Shown: positions 54,911 to 64,000 of the stretch, piece after piece
Numbering within the stretch: the first letter of the stretch is position 1
How the letters are laid out: every line of letters starts with the position of its first letter
Origin: Paulinella micropora
Taxonomy: Eukaryota > Cercozoa > Imbricatea > Euglyphida > Paulinellidae
NCBI GenBank assembly: GCA_019918135.1
Contig: WBZZ01006588.1
Coordinates: forward strand, 1-64,000
Reading direction: 5' to 3'
Length of the DNA: 64,000 nt
The notes under the pieces: model-generated
The model's input: the letters and a program-made list of their open reading frames with translations, nothing else
Told to the model about the DNA's origin: nothing
The model's database searches: none
Position numbers and translations under genes: made by a program

Positions 54911-55410
54911 TTAATCAAACAAGACCCTGTAGGCGGTCTTAATCGTAAGACAGAAGAAGTTGGCGATGGAATCGATGTTATCCCAAAGACGAAACAGTTT
55001 CAACGAACCATCCGTGAACTCAACTACAAATATTTCTGCTACTTGTCCCTTTCGCAATTCAGTCTTAAATCTATTCAATTTGACGACTGGCATTCCATCG
55101 TTCTCATGACTGAACAGTAAAGCAGTTCCATTCTTCTTGTCCAGCTGAACCCAATAATTAGTGCTACTTATTATTGGTTGATTCTTCCTATCGATGTTTG
55201 GAACTTTGGCAGGTGATACCTTATTACCACCTAATTCACTCGGAATACCCCCCGCAACGATGCGTCCTATGCGTAAATCCCCCAAATTTTCTGCCAAAGT
55301 CTGTAAAAAATTATATGAGAAAACAAAACGAACAAGGAACATACCTTGACTTCTGGGTCTTCTTGGCGTGGTTGCTCTGGTTCATTTGGGGCGGGAGGTT
55401 CGTCAGCCAT
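54911..55410 (-). CDS. Two-exon gene of unknown function near the right end of E3 (unit 1)
   Basis: Exon 1 (55410-55345) encodes MADEPPAPNEPEQPRQEDPE followed by VK. A 44-base interval (55344-55301) begins GTATGT and ends TTTTTTACAG. Exon 2 (55300-54911) continues in phase with TLAENLGDLRIGRIVAGGIP and runs to a stop. An in-frame ATG inside the intron gives an alternative longer start, but it would translate intron sequence. The product of about 152 residues has no family I recognise. Intron-bearing genes are known in Polintons. The same gene is present in unit 2. Confidence 0.6.
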
Positions 55411-55688
55411 CTGTGCACACACAAAAACAGCAAGGGTTTGGACTTCTTGAATTTGTCACTTTGGGAATTCTGAAACATACCAAGAATGAAAAAAGAAACA
55501 GACAAAAACACGTGATAGAATTTCAGGAATTTCTGCTGACAATTTGAAATGCAGATAAAAAGGAAAAGCGAAAATTTTTTCACACCGCACACCTAGAGGC
55601 TCAGGTCAATTACACACCTTCTAAATTCTGGAGTTGGACAACTTTTGCTTTTTCAGAATAGTCTTAATCAGACAAAGTGCGAACAAGA
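55411..55688. other. Spacer upstream of the divergent spliced and charged-protein genes
   Basis: An AT-rich spacer of about 280 bases with no reading frame I trust. It must hold the promoters of the gene ending at 55410 (minus) and the one starting at 55689 (plus). Confidence 0.5.
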
Positions 55689-56161
55689 ATGAGTGATGAT
55701 GATGGTAGCGATGTAGAGTATGTTGAAAGAGAAACCACCAATAAGTGGTTAGAGAAATTAAGAGATAAAACATACACACAGATAATGAAATATAAGACAA
55801 ATAGCGAAGTAAACTTGACATTATACAGAGTAGAAAGGAGCAAAAACGACAAGAGTTATTGGAATTGGAGAAACAAGAAAAAGCAGAACAAAATAACTTT
55901 TTCGCTATTGAAGAATTGCTAAATCAGAAAAAAGAAGAAGCAGAACGAAAAGAAAAAATAGATTTGGTAAAGAGAGAAGAAAGGAGAAAAGAACTGAACA
56001 AGAAAAAACAATTACGATTATTTGAGAATTGGCTAAGTGCCGAAAATCAACCAATGGGAGTTGATGATGAGATTAGAGCAAGAAAAATGATTGAAGGAGG
56101 AAAAACAACATATAATGTAATTGAAGAATATGAGAGATACAAAAGACAGAGAATTAATTGA
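55689..56161 (+). pseudogene. Charged coiled-coil protein gene next to the right terminal repeat (E3), fossil part
   Basis: The start MSDDDGSDVEYVERETTNKW is acidic; the rest is strongly helical and rich in Lys/Glu (ERKEKIDLVKREERRKELNK) and ends EEYERYKRQRIN. No family is recognised. It is the last gene before the terminal repeat. It is broken (about one break). Confidence 0.5.
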
Positions 56162-56394
56162 AAAAGTAGTTTTCACTACTAACTCCTTTAGCACATAGGA
56201 GCATAAACTAGTGTGTTTTCAATTTTAAAAAAATTGGGCGAAAGCCCTCTTCATTTCAAATGAATTTTGTCCCTTTGGGACAAATGTCAATAGCTTGCTA
56301 TTGACTAATTTTATCTACCATACTTGTTTGTGTGTGGTAGGTGGTTGAGTTGAAGTTGGAAGAGTAAGACGAACGAGGTCAATCGACTAAATTT
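56162..56394. other. Spacer with nested dyads before the right terminal repeat of E3
   Basis: It contains several short dyads in series, such as GGGCGAAAGCCC, TTCATTTCAAATGAA, GTCCCTTTGGGAC and GTCAATAGCTTGCTATTGAC. No gene is visible. Serial dyads close to the terminus could be part of the replication origin or packaging region, which is speculation. Confidence 0.55.
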
Positions 56395-56558
56395 AATGAT
56401 ACATATATTTTTCTTGTAGTGTGCTGTATAAGGCTCTTTGGTTGTTTTTGTTGTTTTGTATTTATTTTACGGGAAATCCATAGGAGAGGGTGCGACAACC
56501 TAGACGAAGTCGTGAATTTTGCAAAAAATTCATGACGAGTTCTAGGTTATCATCTACT
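56395..56558 (-). repeat. Right terminal inverted repeat of E3
   Basis: It ends GGTTATCATCTACT, the inverse of the left end, followed by GAAGAA at 56559-56564. Confidence 0.93.
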
Positions 56559-56790
56559 GAAGAAGGCGAAGAAATCGGTAAAAAAGAAAGTGGAAGAAGA
56601 GAGCGAGAGTGAGAGCGAGGAAAGCGAGGAAGAAGAAGAAGAGCCCAAGCCTAAGAAAGGAGGGAAGAAGACTAGCCGTGTTAGTGTCAATGTTTATAAC
56701 CAACAACCTGAGAAACCAAAAAAAGAAAACAATGATACATCTAAATTTTTCTTAAATTCTAATATATATAACTTTATGCAAGACTTATTA
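56559..56790 (+). pseudogene. Acidic/basic coiled-coil protein gene (E2), 3' part after E3 insertion
   Basis: It encodes an acidic stretch (EEESESESEESEEEEEEPKP) and a VSVNVYNQQPEKPKKENND end, parallel to the C-terminal part of the 164-residue E3 protein. The first six bases are the second copy of the GAAGAA target duplication. Confidence 0.7.
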
Positions 56791-56866
56791 TTTACTCTTT
56801 TATATATCGTGATAAACTACCTTTCTATTTTAGCCACATACAGCTATCGCTGTAGGCGATATAGCA

Positions 56867-57243
56867 ATGGACCACAAACATAGTAATCCGCAAAATACTG
56901 AAACCGGAGGTGCGGAGGCGGAGTCACCGCTAAATGAAGAACTTGAAAAACAGAAAATTGAAGAGGCTTCTGAAATACATCATCAATCCAAAGCACCTAA
57001 AAAATGGAATACTATACTAGCCCCTGAGCCTGAACCATTAAGCCAAGTGTTCATTGACTTAATGGATATGTCTAAAATAGCTACTAAGAAAGGAAACAAA
57101 AACTACAACTTTGGTTTAGTAATGATTGATGTTTATTCTCGTCGTGGTTGGATTGAACCAATCAAAAATAAAACAACAGGCAAAGTATTAGAAGGATTAA
57201 AGAAAATGCCTAAACCTAAAAGGATTACTTCCGACAACGGCAG
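56867..57243 (+). pseudogene. INT: rve integrase gene portion (E2), fossil part
   Basis: It encodes SEIHHQSKAPKKWNTILAPE, then VFIDLMDMSKIATKKGNKNY and MIDVYSRRGWIEPIKNKTTG, then ITSDNG, the N-terminal half of an rve integrase related to the E3 one. A GCGGAGGC-type palindrome (56912-56930) lies in its N-terminal coding part. The gene is cut by the tandem duplication junction. Confidence 0.8.
56912..56930. repeat. GCGGAGGC-type palindrome (P3), copy 4, inside the E2 integrase
   Basis: GCGGAGGCGGAGTCACCGC with the GGAGGT flank of the family lies in the coding part and encodes GGAEAESP, where the E3 protein has a different sequence. This is another cassette gained in a linker-coding region. Confidence 0.68.
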
Positions 57244-57782
57244 AAAACTGGATGAATGGAAAATATCATTATGTTTCTTCTTTTGAAATCGTCAAATATA
57301 ATGATGCCTTCGTTGAATTAATTGAAGATTATTCGTGTGAAAATGTAAATCAACTGAGAAGGCAAGAAGGAGAGATAATAAGACAAACAGAAAATTGTAT
57401 AAACAAAAGAGTAGAATGTCAAACTAAAAAGGAATACAGAGAACAAAACAAGGGTAAAATAGCACAAAGAGATAAAAAATATAGAGAAACAAACAAAGAG
57501 AAAATAGCACAAAAAAGAAAAGAATGGCTTGAAAAAAATGAAGACTATGTGTCACGATATCTTAAAGAATACGTGGCAAAAAACAAAGAACAACTGTCAC
57601 AAAAATGGAAAGAATATAGAGACAAAAATAAAGATGAGATAAACCGAAAAAAAAGAATATATGAATCAAAAATAGTTCAATGTGAATGTGGTAATTCTTT
57701 CAGAATTGATAATTTATCAAAGCATCTTAAAACACAAATACACTATGACAATATGATCGGATTATCCGTTTTTGGTTTTTAA
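57244..57782 (+). pseudogene. GIY-YIG gene 2, 3' part (unit 2), empty transposon site
   Basis: It is the same sequence as 48731-49246 preceded by the 23 bases found at 36527-36549, read through without the transposon. Upstream of 57244 the sequence is E2 integrase. The frame that happens to cross the junction is a rearrangement product, not a designed fusion. Confidence 0.8.
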
Positions 57783-58132
57783 TTTATTTTTGGAGACGGG
57801 CAGATTATCCCAATAAGAAGCGTGAGTACGCCTATAAATGTGTTAGCATTAGCACAACTGATTGTCGGGTCGCTCAATCTAACAACACACAAAATGATTA
57901 TGCTACATGTAACTGTCATCTGAACAGCATATTTAATTAATCTTGCATCTGTCCTTTCTTTGAAACAACAACATCGCCATTCGTCGTTAATTTCATGGTC
58001 TGATTTTTTTTGTTCATTTTTTAACTCTGACGAAATACAGCGAGACTTTAATTCTGGAGTTAGTTCGCCATCCATATCCATAATAGGTGGTGGTCTATGA
58101 AGTCTAGTTGTATTATTGTTTGACATTATCAA
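57779..58132 (-). CDS. Small two-helix membrane protein (E3-derived, unit 2), fossil part
   Basis: Identical product to 49243-49596. The frame looks whole. Confidence 0.66.
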   Translation of the reverse strand: MIMSNNNTTRLHRPPPIMDMDGELTPELKSRCISSELKNEQKKSDHEINDEWRCCCFKERTDARLIKYAVQMTVTCSIIILCVVRLSDPTISCANANTFIGVLTLLIGIICPSPKIN

Positions 58133-61100
58133 GAACGGCCACTCTGATTTCTGCTAATTGGTTTGCTTGGTCTTGTAGTATATTAAGTAAAAGTTTATTT
58201 TCTTTTTCTAAATTAACTACTTTTTCTGATAATTGTTGAACCGCTTTAATTAACGGGGCGATAAACTCGGAATACCCTTTTCCATAACCGACATCACCGC
58301 TATCAATACATTTAACATCTTCTGGATTAGCACTCACACCTTTCAATTCGTATTCCGCTCTTTGCTTTGGACACGGAACCATAATTTTTTCTTTTATAAA
58401 TCCGCCAAAATCTAGCATATCCATTTCTGTTAGTATTTCTTCTAATTCCTGTGCTATCAAACCAGTTCTTTTTTTCTTGTTGTCATCAATCATACGATAG
58501 CAGACTGGATTTAACTGTTGATAAAATCTAAGCCTAAACATTCCTTTATATCTTCTTTTTTTCGCCTATCTGAATATTGAATAGGATCAGACAATACCCA
58601 TAACTGACCATCACTCCCTCTCAAAGACATTAAAGCAGTGTTATTGTTATTTTCCCATATGAAACCTTCATTTGAGCCTGTGCTACATCTAAATCTTAAG
58701 GCATAAGAAGATATACCACCTCCAACACCTCCTGTTGGCGCCGTTCCATCGCTTAATGATCTACTTCCACCATTGGATGCCATATAAATACCCCATGCTG
58801 AATTTGCTGTCTCCCACATAAATATTCCTCTCGCATTTGTCCCATCTGTTCCTCCTTGTATTCCTATCTTTGCTCCACTGGTTAATGTTGTGGTTGTTAG
58901 CACCCCAGAGTATGTAATACCCGCATTCGCAGTTAGTAAGCCACTTGTTGTTAATGTTGTTGTTGATATACCCGCATTTGCAGTTATTAATCCACTTGCG
59001 GTTGCCGTTGTTGTTGATATCCCCGCATTTGCTGTTATCGCTTCACTTGCTGTTATTGCCTTCGTTGTTAATAAGCCCGATGTGTCAAGTTCCAGAGCGA
59101 GAGACCAAGGAACAGCAACCCCCACATTTTTCCCGCTATCATACAAAAATCTAAGTTTATTATTCCATTTACTAATTAGAAAATTAGAACTCACATAACT
59201 TGATTTCCATCCACCAGCATCTAAATACGCATCAAAGGTCGTATTTATGTTATTATGACTTAAATTAGTTAGTTGAAAAGTGGGATATATATCTTCTGTT
59301 GTAATAGCCTGCAAATGTGCTCCAGTTGTATTATTGTTATAAGTCCCATACAATTCTAAACCCGCTGTTGTTCCTATTCCTTTCGTTGTACTGCCTATGA
59401 TTATTGGAATACCTGATGCTGTTGTTATTTTGTGGCTCGTTGTTAATGTTGTTGTAGTCATGCCAGCAGTTGAAGTAATTGTCGTTCCCGTTATTGTTCC
59501 ACCATTTGTTATATTGTTTGAGTTCATATCTAAGGCACCATAAAACCGCATACCCCCAGCATTGTTAAAACGGACAATGTCAGACGAAGCACTTTTATTA
59601 TCCAAAAGTTTTGAAATATAAAGTCCCGCCCCTTTTGCATCAAATGCTACATTCGTAAATACATAACCTCGTTGGTTCGCGGTTCCACTTGTAGCGGTAT
59701 TTAGAGTAAATAAGAAATACTGATAATCGCCTGACGTCTGTGAAAAGAATATATCACCTCCATTTTGGTTTAATATCCTCGCCCCATTATATGTTATATT
59801 TCCACCATTAATGATGGTTTGATTATTAAAATCGGCGTTGTTCGTTAAAGTTAGATATTTTATCGTAGTGCTCGCCCCATTAAATCTTTTACTTCCTGTT
59901 ATGGTTTGGTCTGTTGTTAGTTTCACACAATTGTCATCCAGATATTGCCTATTTACCGCTTCATTCGCATTTTGTGGTGCTCCCAAATTAACAATCCGAC
60001 TGCTATTACAATCTAAGTCAGTAGCATTAAACCACGAAACAATCGTCCCGTCAATAATAAAACTTATTTTTTTCGCAGAAATTTCAAAGTTGTAATATGT
60101 TGCAGTTTTCATATCCAAACTAGCAATTGACCCAATATTACTGGTAGAATTGAAAACGATAAATGTGCCTTTTGTTGTTGAATTGATTGAATTTCCAGTT
60201 ATTTCAACACCACTGCTATATGTCTTAATTCCTGCTATGGTTTGGTTTCCAGTTAGTTTCACATTTTGCCCGTCTAATGTATCCACATAACTTTTGTTTG
60301 CTCCGTCCGTTGTTACTGATGGTGTGGCTAAGTTCGTTATTTTGTTGTTATTCAAACTTAATGTTGTTCCAGTTGCGGTTATAATTAAAGTATTACCTGA
60401 ATATAACTCTACATACGAACCAGTTATTTGTATCGGATACCAAGTCGCTGTTGCTGTTTTTTGTGCTGCAATCATTCCTATTTTTGTATCAAAGGCTATG
60501 CCAATACCATCAAAAGTAGTAGGATTGGACGAACCACTTACTTCTAAAGTTGATGTAAATTTTTTATTCCCTGCTATGGTTTGGTCTCCTGTTAGTTTAA
60601 CGACAGAAGTGTCAAGAGTAGAAACATCAACACCATCAACAAGATTTACATTTGTTATGCTTTGGCTTTTCATATCAATACCCGCACTAGCATTTATTAT
60701 ACTGCTAAATGTTTTTATTCCTCCTATGGTTTGGTCTCCTGTTAGTTTGACCACTGAACCATCAACTGCGAGATTAGTGAGATTAATTCCATTATACGTA
60801 GAAGCCCCCGAAATAGCATAACCATTCATATTTAGTCCTCCCGTCATACTAGCAGTTCCGTCTAATCTAAGAAAGGGTAGTGTGGTGTTTCTCCATTGTC
60901 CTGTGCTATACATAATCAGTTGATTATCTGCTGGGAAGCCTGATATTGTCACATCGCTATGTGAGTCTATACTTCCAGCTGCTGACACCTTATTATTATT
61001 ATCATTATGCTCAAATATCCATTCATCAACACCTTTGTCATTTAGTAAATTAACTCCTGTTATATTCTTCCTTCCCATACTAATATTGCCTGTTTCATCA

Positions 61101-61762
61101 ACATTTATCGGAAATGTTTTATTTACCCAGTTTATTGAATTATATGTTAGATAACTATTCATCGCCACTGGTGCTGTAATGACTACATCTGAAAGTGTAT
61201 CAATTGAACCAAGGGCTGTATTCTTCCATTTGCCTTCCACATCGTTGTAAGTTAAGTATTGCCCGCTTGCTTGTGCAAATATGTTTGTGTCTATCAAATT
61301 ATATAAACTGGTTTGGTGCGGATTGGAAGTATTAGAGCGGTGTTGAGTTGAGGCTTTGACTTCGTCATTATCCCTTACTCGTTGCTCTGTGTAGTATAAA
61401 CGGCTTCCTTCTTTGATATCCGTAGTTGATTTTAAAGCGAGACGTGTGTCAAAGCGGTTATCAGTCCAATAATAATTAAGCCCTTCTTTTAGGTCTGTTG
61501 TTGATTTTAAAGCGAGCCGTGTGTCAAAGCGGTTATCAGTCCAATAATAATTAAGTCCTTCTTTAATGTCCGCGGTGCTTTTGGTAGCCAGTCGTGTATC
61601 AAATCGGTCGTCAGTGTAATAAAGATTTATGGGTTCAGCATCTTCTGGCACTCTGTCTGTATTCAGACCGACTATGTTTGTGTTGGTTAAATCTAAGTTA
61701 AGTATGTTTAGACTATCAACAGCCAACTCATTAAGGCCAAGTAATGATTTATATTGGGACAT
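58113..61762 (-). pseudogene. Tail-fibre-like protein with S74 chaperone end (unit 2), fossil part
   Basis: Copy of 49577-53226, with the same domains and only a few amino-acid differences (for example in the NP(S/T)TFDGI region and near GVS(V/A)NPED). It is broken in the same general way (about one break). Confidence 0.82.
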
Positions 61763-61847
61763 TATATTAATTAATTAATTATTTTAAAAATACTAAAATA
61801 TATTAATCTTAGTATAAAATGCCGTCTCCCGAAGCGAGCCGACAAAA

Positions 61848-62342
61848 TTGGGAAAAGCAGTCGATGGAATTAAACAAAAAGCAAAGCAGAGAAAAATGGA
61901 ACATGCCAACAAGGTTTTGGACCAATACCGAAATGCGATTAAAAGCGAAGACGAAGATATGGAACGAAAAATAGCGGAGATAGAAAATAAGAATGTTGCT
62001 AACGATATTGTTAATGAAAAAGATCAAGATGCCACACCCGAGCAGAGTGATAGCGAAGATGAGGTTGATTTTACTGACTTGATTGCGGAAAAGATGGCTA
62101 AGATGAAAAGCAAGAGAGCGAAGGTAGAGAGTAAGAGGGAAAAGAAGAAGAGTAAAAAGTCAGTGGTTGAACCAGAGGAGAGCGAAAGCAGTGAGAGTGA
62201 AAGTGAAGAAGAAGAGCCAAAACCAAAGAAGGGGAAAGGTAAAAAATCAAATAGTAAAGTTTTGGTCAATGTATATAATACAGAGAAACCAACACGGAGC
62301 GAAACTTCAAACGACTTAAGTAAGTGCTTCCTCAAATTCTAA
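61848..62342 (+). CDS. Acidic/basic coiled-coil protein (unit 2), fossil part
   Basis: Identical product to 53312-53806. Confidence 0.65.
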   Translation: MGKAVDGIKQKAKQRKMEHANKVLDQYRNAIKSEDEDMERKIAEIENKNVANDIVNEKDQDATPEQSDSEDEVDFTDLIAEKMAKMKSKRAKVESKREKKKSKKSVVEPEESESSESESEEEEPKPKKGKGKKSNSKVLVNVYNTEKPTRSETSNDLSKCFLKF

Positions 62343-62346
62343 AGAT

Positions 62347-63363
62347 ATGAGTGAGGAAAATCAACTTGATAATAAACATATAATTATTAATACTCAGAAT
62401 GCGGATGCCCCACTAGAAGAAGCACCAACTGGAGAAGAAATTCAAAGAACAAAAGAAGAAGAAGCACTTGAAATACATCATCAAAAAAAGAACCCGAAAA
62501 TATGGAACACTATATCGGTTGACAAACCACTAGACTAAGTTTTCTTAGACTTGGCAGACATGAGTAAGATAAAAGATAAGAAAGGAAACAAATGCTATGC
62601 TTGGATGTTAGTTTGGATTGATTGTCATTCCCGATTTTTAATAATCATTCCATTAAAAAATAAAACAGCAAAAGAAGTATATTATGCTTTGAAATCTATA
62701 CCTTATAAACCTAAATCAATTACAACCAACAGCGGAGGAGAATATAAAGGTGCTACTCGTGATTATTTTATTCAAAATGGTATTAAGCACGATGTGGTTG
62801 AAGTAGGGGACCATAGAGCACTCGCTGTGGTAGATAGAGTTATAAGGAGTATTAGAAGGTGGTTGGATTTATTATTTGAAACTAATAGAAATTTTGACTG
62901 GGTAAGTTATATTCAAGACTTGGTTAATGCTTATAATCACAAATTACATCGGGGAATTCAGGCTAGACCAGTGGACGTCTTTGCTAGAAGAGATAAAAAT
63001 AAACAGAAAATCACTCGTGATAACCTTATTAATGAATTCAATATCGGAGATAGTGTTCGTAAGGAAAACAAAAGGCTAATGTTTGCGAAAGGAGGAAAGA
63101 CTTCCAGTAAAATTATTTATAAAGTCAAAGGCCGTTCCGGATTTAAGTTAATATTAAATAACGATGAACTCGTAAGTCCGAGGGATTTATTGAAAACAGA
63201 TTTTACAAAGCCTGTTGACGAAGAGAAAGACATAAAACAACAAACAAAAGAAATTATAAAGGAAAAGAAGACGAAAGAACTACTTAAAAGAGAAGAAACA
63301 GAACCAGAAAACATCAGAACAAGCAAAAGAGAGAGGAAGGCAAAAGTAATACTTGACCTTTGA
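62347..63363 (+). pseudogene. INT: rve integrase gene (E3-derived, unit 2), fossil part
   Basis: Copy of 53811-54827 with the same core motifs. It is broken (about one break). Confidence 0.85.
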
Positions 63364-63380
63364 TTAGAATATTTTCTAAA

Positions 63381-63428
63381 CCTTTCGTCTCCTTTAAAAA
63401 TGATAAAAGTTTGCAAAGAGACGAAAGG
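63381..63428. terminator. Hairpin between convergent genes (unit 2)
   Basis: Copy of the CCTTTCGTCTC / GAGACGAAAGG hairpin at 54845-54892. Confidence 0.6.
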
Positions 63429-63446
63429 CTCAGAAATTAATAACCT

Positions 63447-63946
63447 TTAATCAAACAAGACCCTGTAGGCGGTCTTAATCGTAAGACAGAAGAAGTTGGC
63501 GATGGAATCGATGTTATCCCAAAGACGAAACAGTTTCAACGAACCATCCGTGAACTCAACTACAAATATTTCTGCTACTTGTCCCTTTCGCAATTCAGTC
63601 TTAAATCTATTCAATTTGACGACTGGCATTCCATCGTTCTCATGACTGAACAGTAAAGCAGTTCCATTCTTCTTGTCCAGCTGAACCCAATAATTAGTGC
63701 TACTTATTATTGGTTGATTCTTCCTATCGATGTTTGGAACTTTGGCAGGTGATACCTTATTACCACCTAATTCACTCGGAATACCCCCCGCAACGATGCG
63801 TCCTATGCGTAAATCCCCCAAATTTTCTGCCAAAGTCTGTAAAAAATTATATGAGAAAACAAAACGAACAAGGAACATACCTTGACTTCTGGGTCTTCTT
63901 GGCGTGGTTGCTCTGGTTCATTTGGGGCGGGAGGTTCGTCAGCCAT
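63447..63946 (-). CDS. Two-exon gene of unknown function (unit 2)
   Basis: Copy of 54911-55410: exon 1 63946-63881, a 44-base GTATGT...ACAG intron, exon 2 63836-63447. The window ends 54 bases after the start codon region. Confidence 0.6.
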
Positions 63947-64000
63947 CTGTGCACACACAAAAACAGCAAGGGTTTGGACTTCTTGAATTTGTCACTTTGG

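Larger units (their letters stand above)
56559..57243 (+). mobile_element. E2: Polinton fossil, right segment after E3
   Basis: E2 resumes exactly at the right end of E3 with the rest of the acidic/basic protein gene, then an integrase portion. It is cut at 57243/57244, where the tandem duplication junction brings in E3 sequence, so the right terminal repeat of E2 is not in view. Confidence 0.85.
57244..64000. repeat. Tandem duplication unit 2 (first 6.76 kb; continues beyond the window)
   Basis: It repeats 36527-36549 plus 48731 onward at an offset of 8,536 bases. Differences seen are a few substitutions in the fibre gene. It lacks the 12-kb transposon and so shows the empty target site at 57263-57266. 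The left junction joins an E2 integrase portion to the GIY-YIG gene of E3. Confidence 0.92.

Noticed and set aside
57252-57286. Integrase/GIY-YIG fusion protein
   Set aside because: The frame only happens to cross the tandem duplication junction; the two halves come from different elements and genes.

Overview
The window is nuclear DNA of an unidentified eukaryote, probably a protist or alga. It is almost entirely mobile and virus-like sequence: Polinton/Maverick-type fossils carrying capsid, protease, packaging ATPase, protein-primed DNA polymerase and rve integrase genes, plus one large DNA transposon full of microsatellites and short retroposons. GT-AG introns, a tRNA-derived SINE and ATT/TTA microsatellites point to a eukaryotic host. 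No ordinary host housekeeping gene, rRNA or convincing tRNA gene is visible.

Layout. (1) 1-4605: E1, a fragment of a Polinton very like E3 (423-aa-type protein, major capsid, penton, protease), ending at an abrupt junction. (2) 4606-22236: E2, a second and more divergent Polinton: polymerase, lipase, DUF3820-like protein, 423-aa-type protein, major capsid, penton, protease, coiled-coil protein, small basic protein, ATPase, 120-aa protein, secreted peptide, membrane protein, S74 fibre, acidic/basic protein. (3) 22237-56558: E3, a nested Polinton inserted into the last of those E2 genes. It has about 165-bp terminal inverted repeats beginning AG and a perfect 6-bp target duplication, GAAGAA. 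Without its own insertion it is about 22 kb, the normal Polinton size. (4) 36550-48726: a 12.2-kb DNA transposon with about 350-bp inverted repeats, inserted in a GIY-YIG gene of E3. It carries a candidate DUF7869-like transposase gene on the minus strand and a split lysine/glutamate-rich gene on the plus strand. (5) 56559-57243: the rest of E2 (end of the interrupted gene and an integrase portion). (6) 57244-64000: second unit of an 8,536-bp tandem duplication covering the right part of E3 plus the right part of E2. It lacks the 12-kb transposon and so supplies its empty site.

Inferred order of events: E2 present, E3 inserted into E2, 8.5-kb tandem duplication, then the 12-kb transposon inserted into the first unit (or present on only one haplotype). 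Gene order is shared by E2 and E3 (polymerase, DUF3820-like, 423-aa-type, capsid, penton, protease, coiled coil, small basic, ATPase, 120-aa, membrane, fibre, acidic/basic, integrase), but the polymerases look unlike each other, which suggests module exchange.

The least explained signal is a set of short palindromic cassettes at gene boundaries and inside linker-coding parts of the Polinton genes. E2 and E1/E3 carry different families. The Polinton genes are treated as fossils: several look open, many are broken, and individual lesions are not listed.
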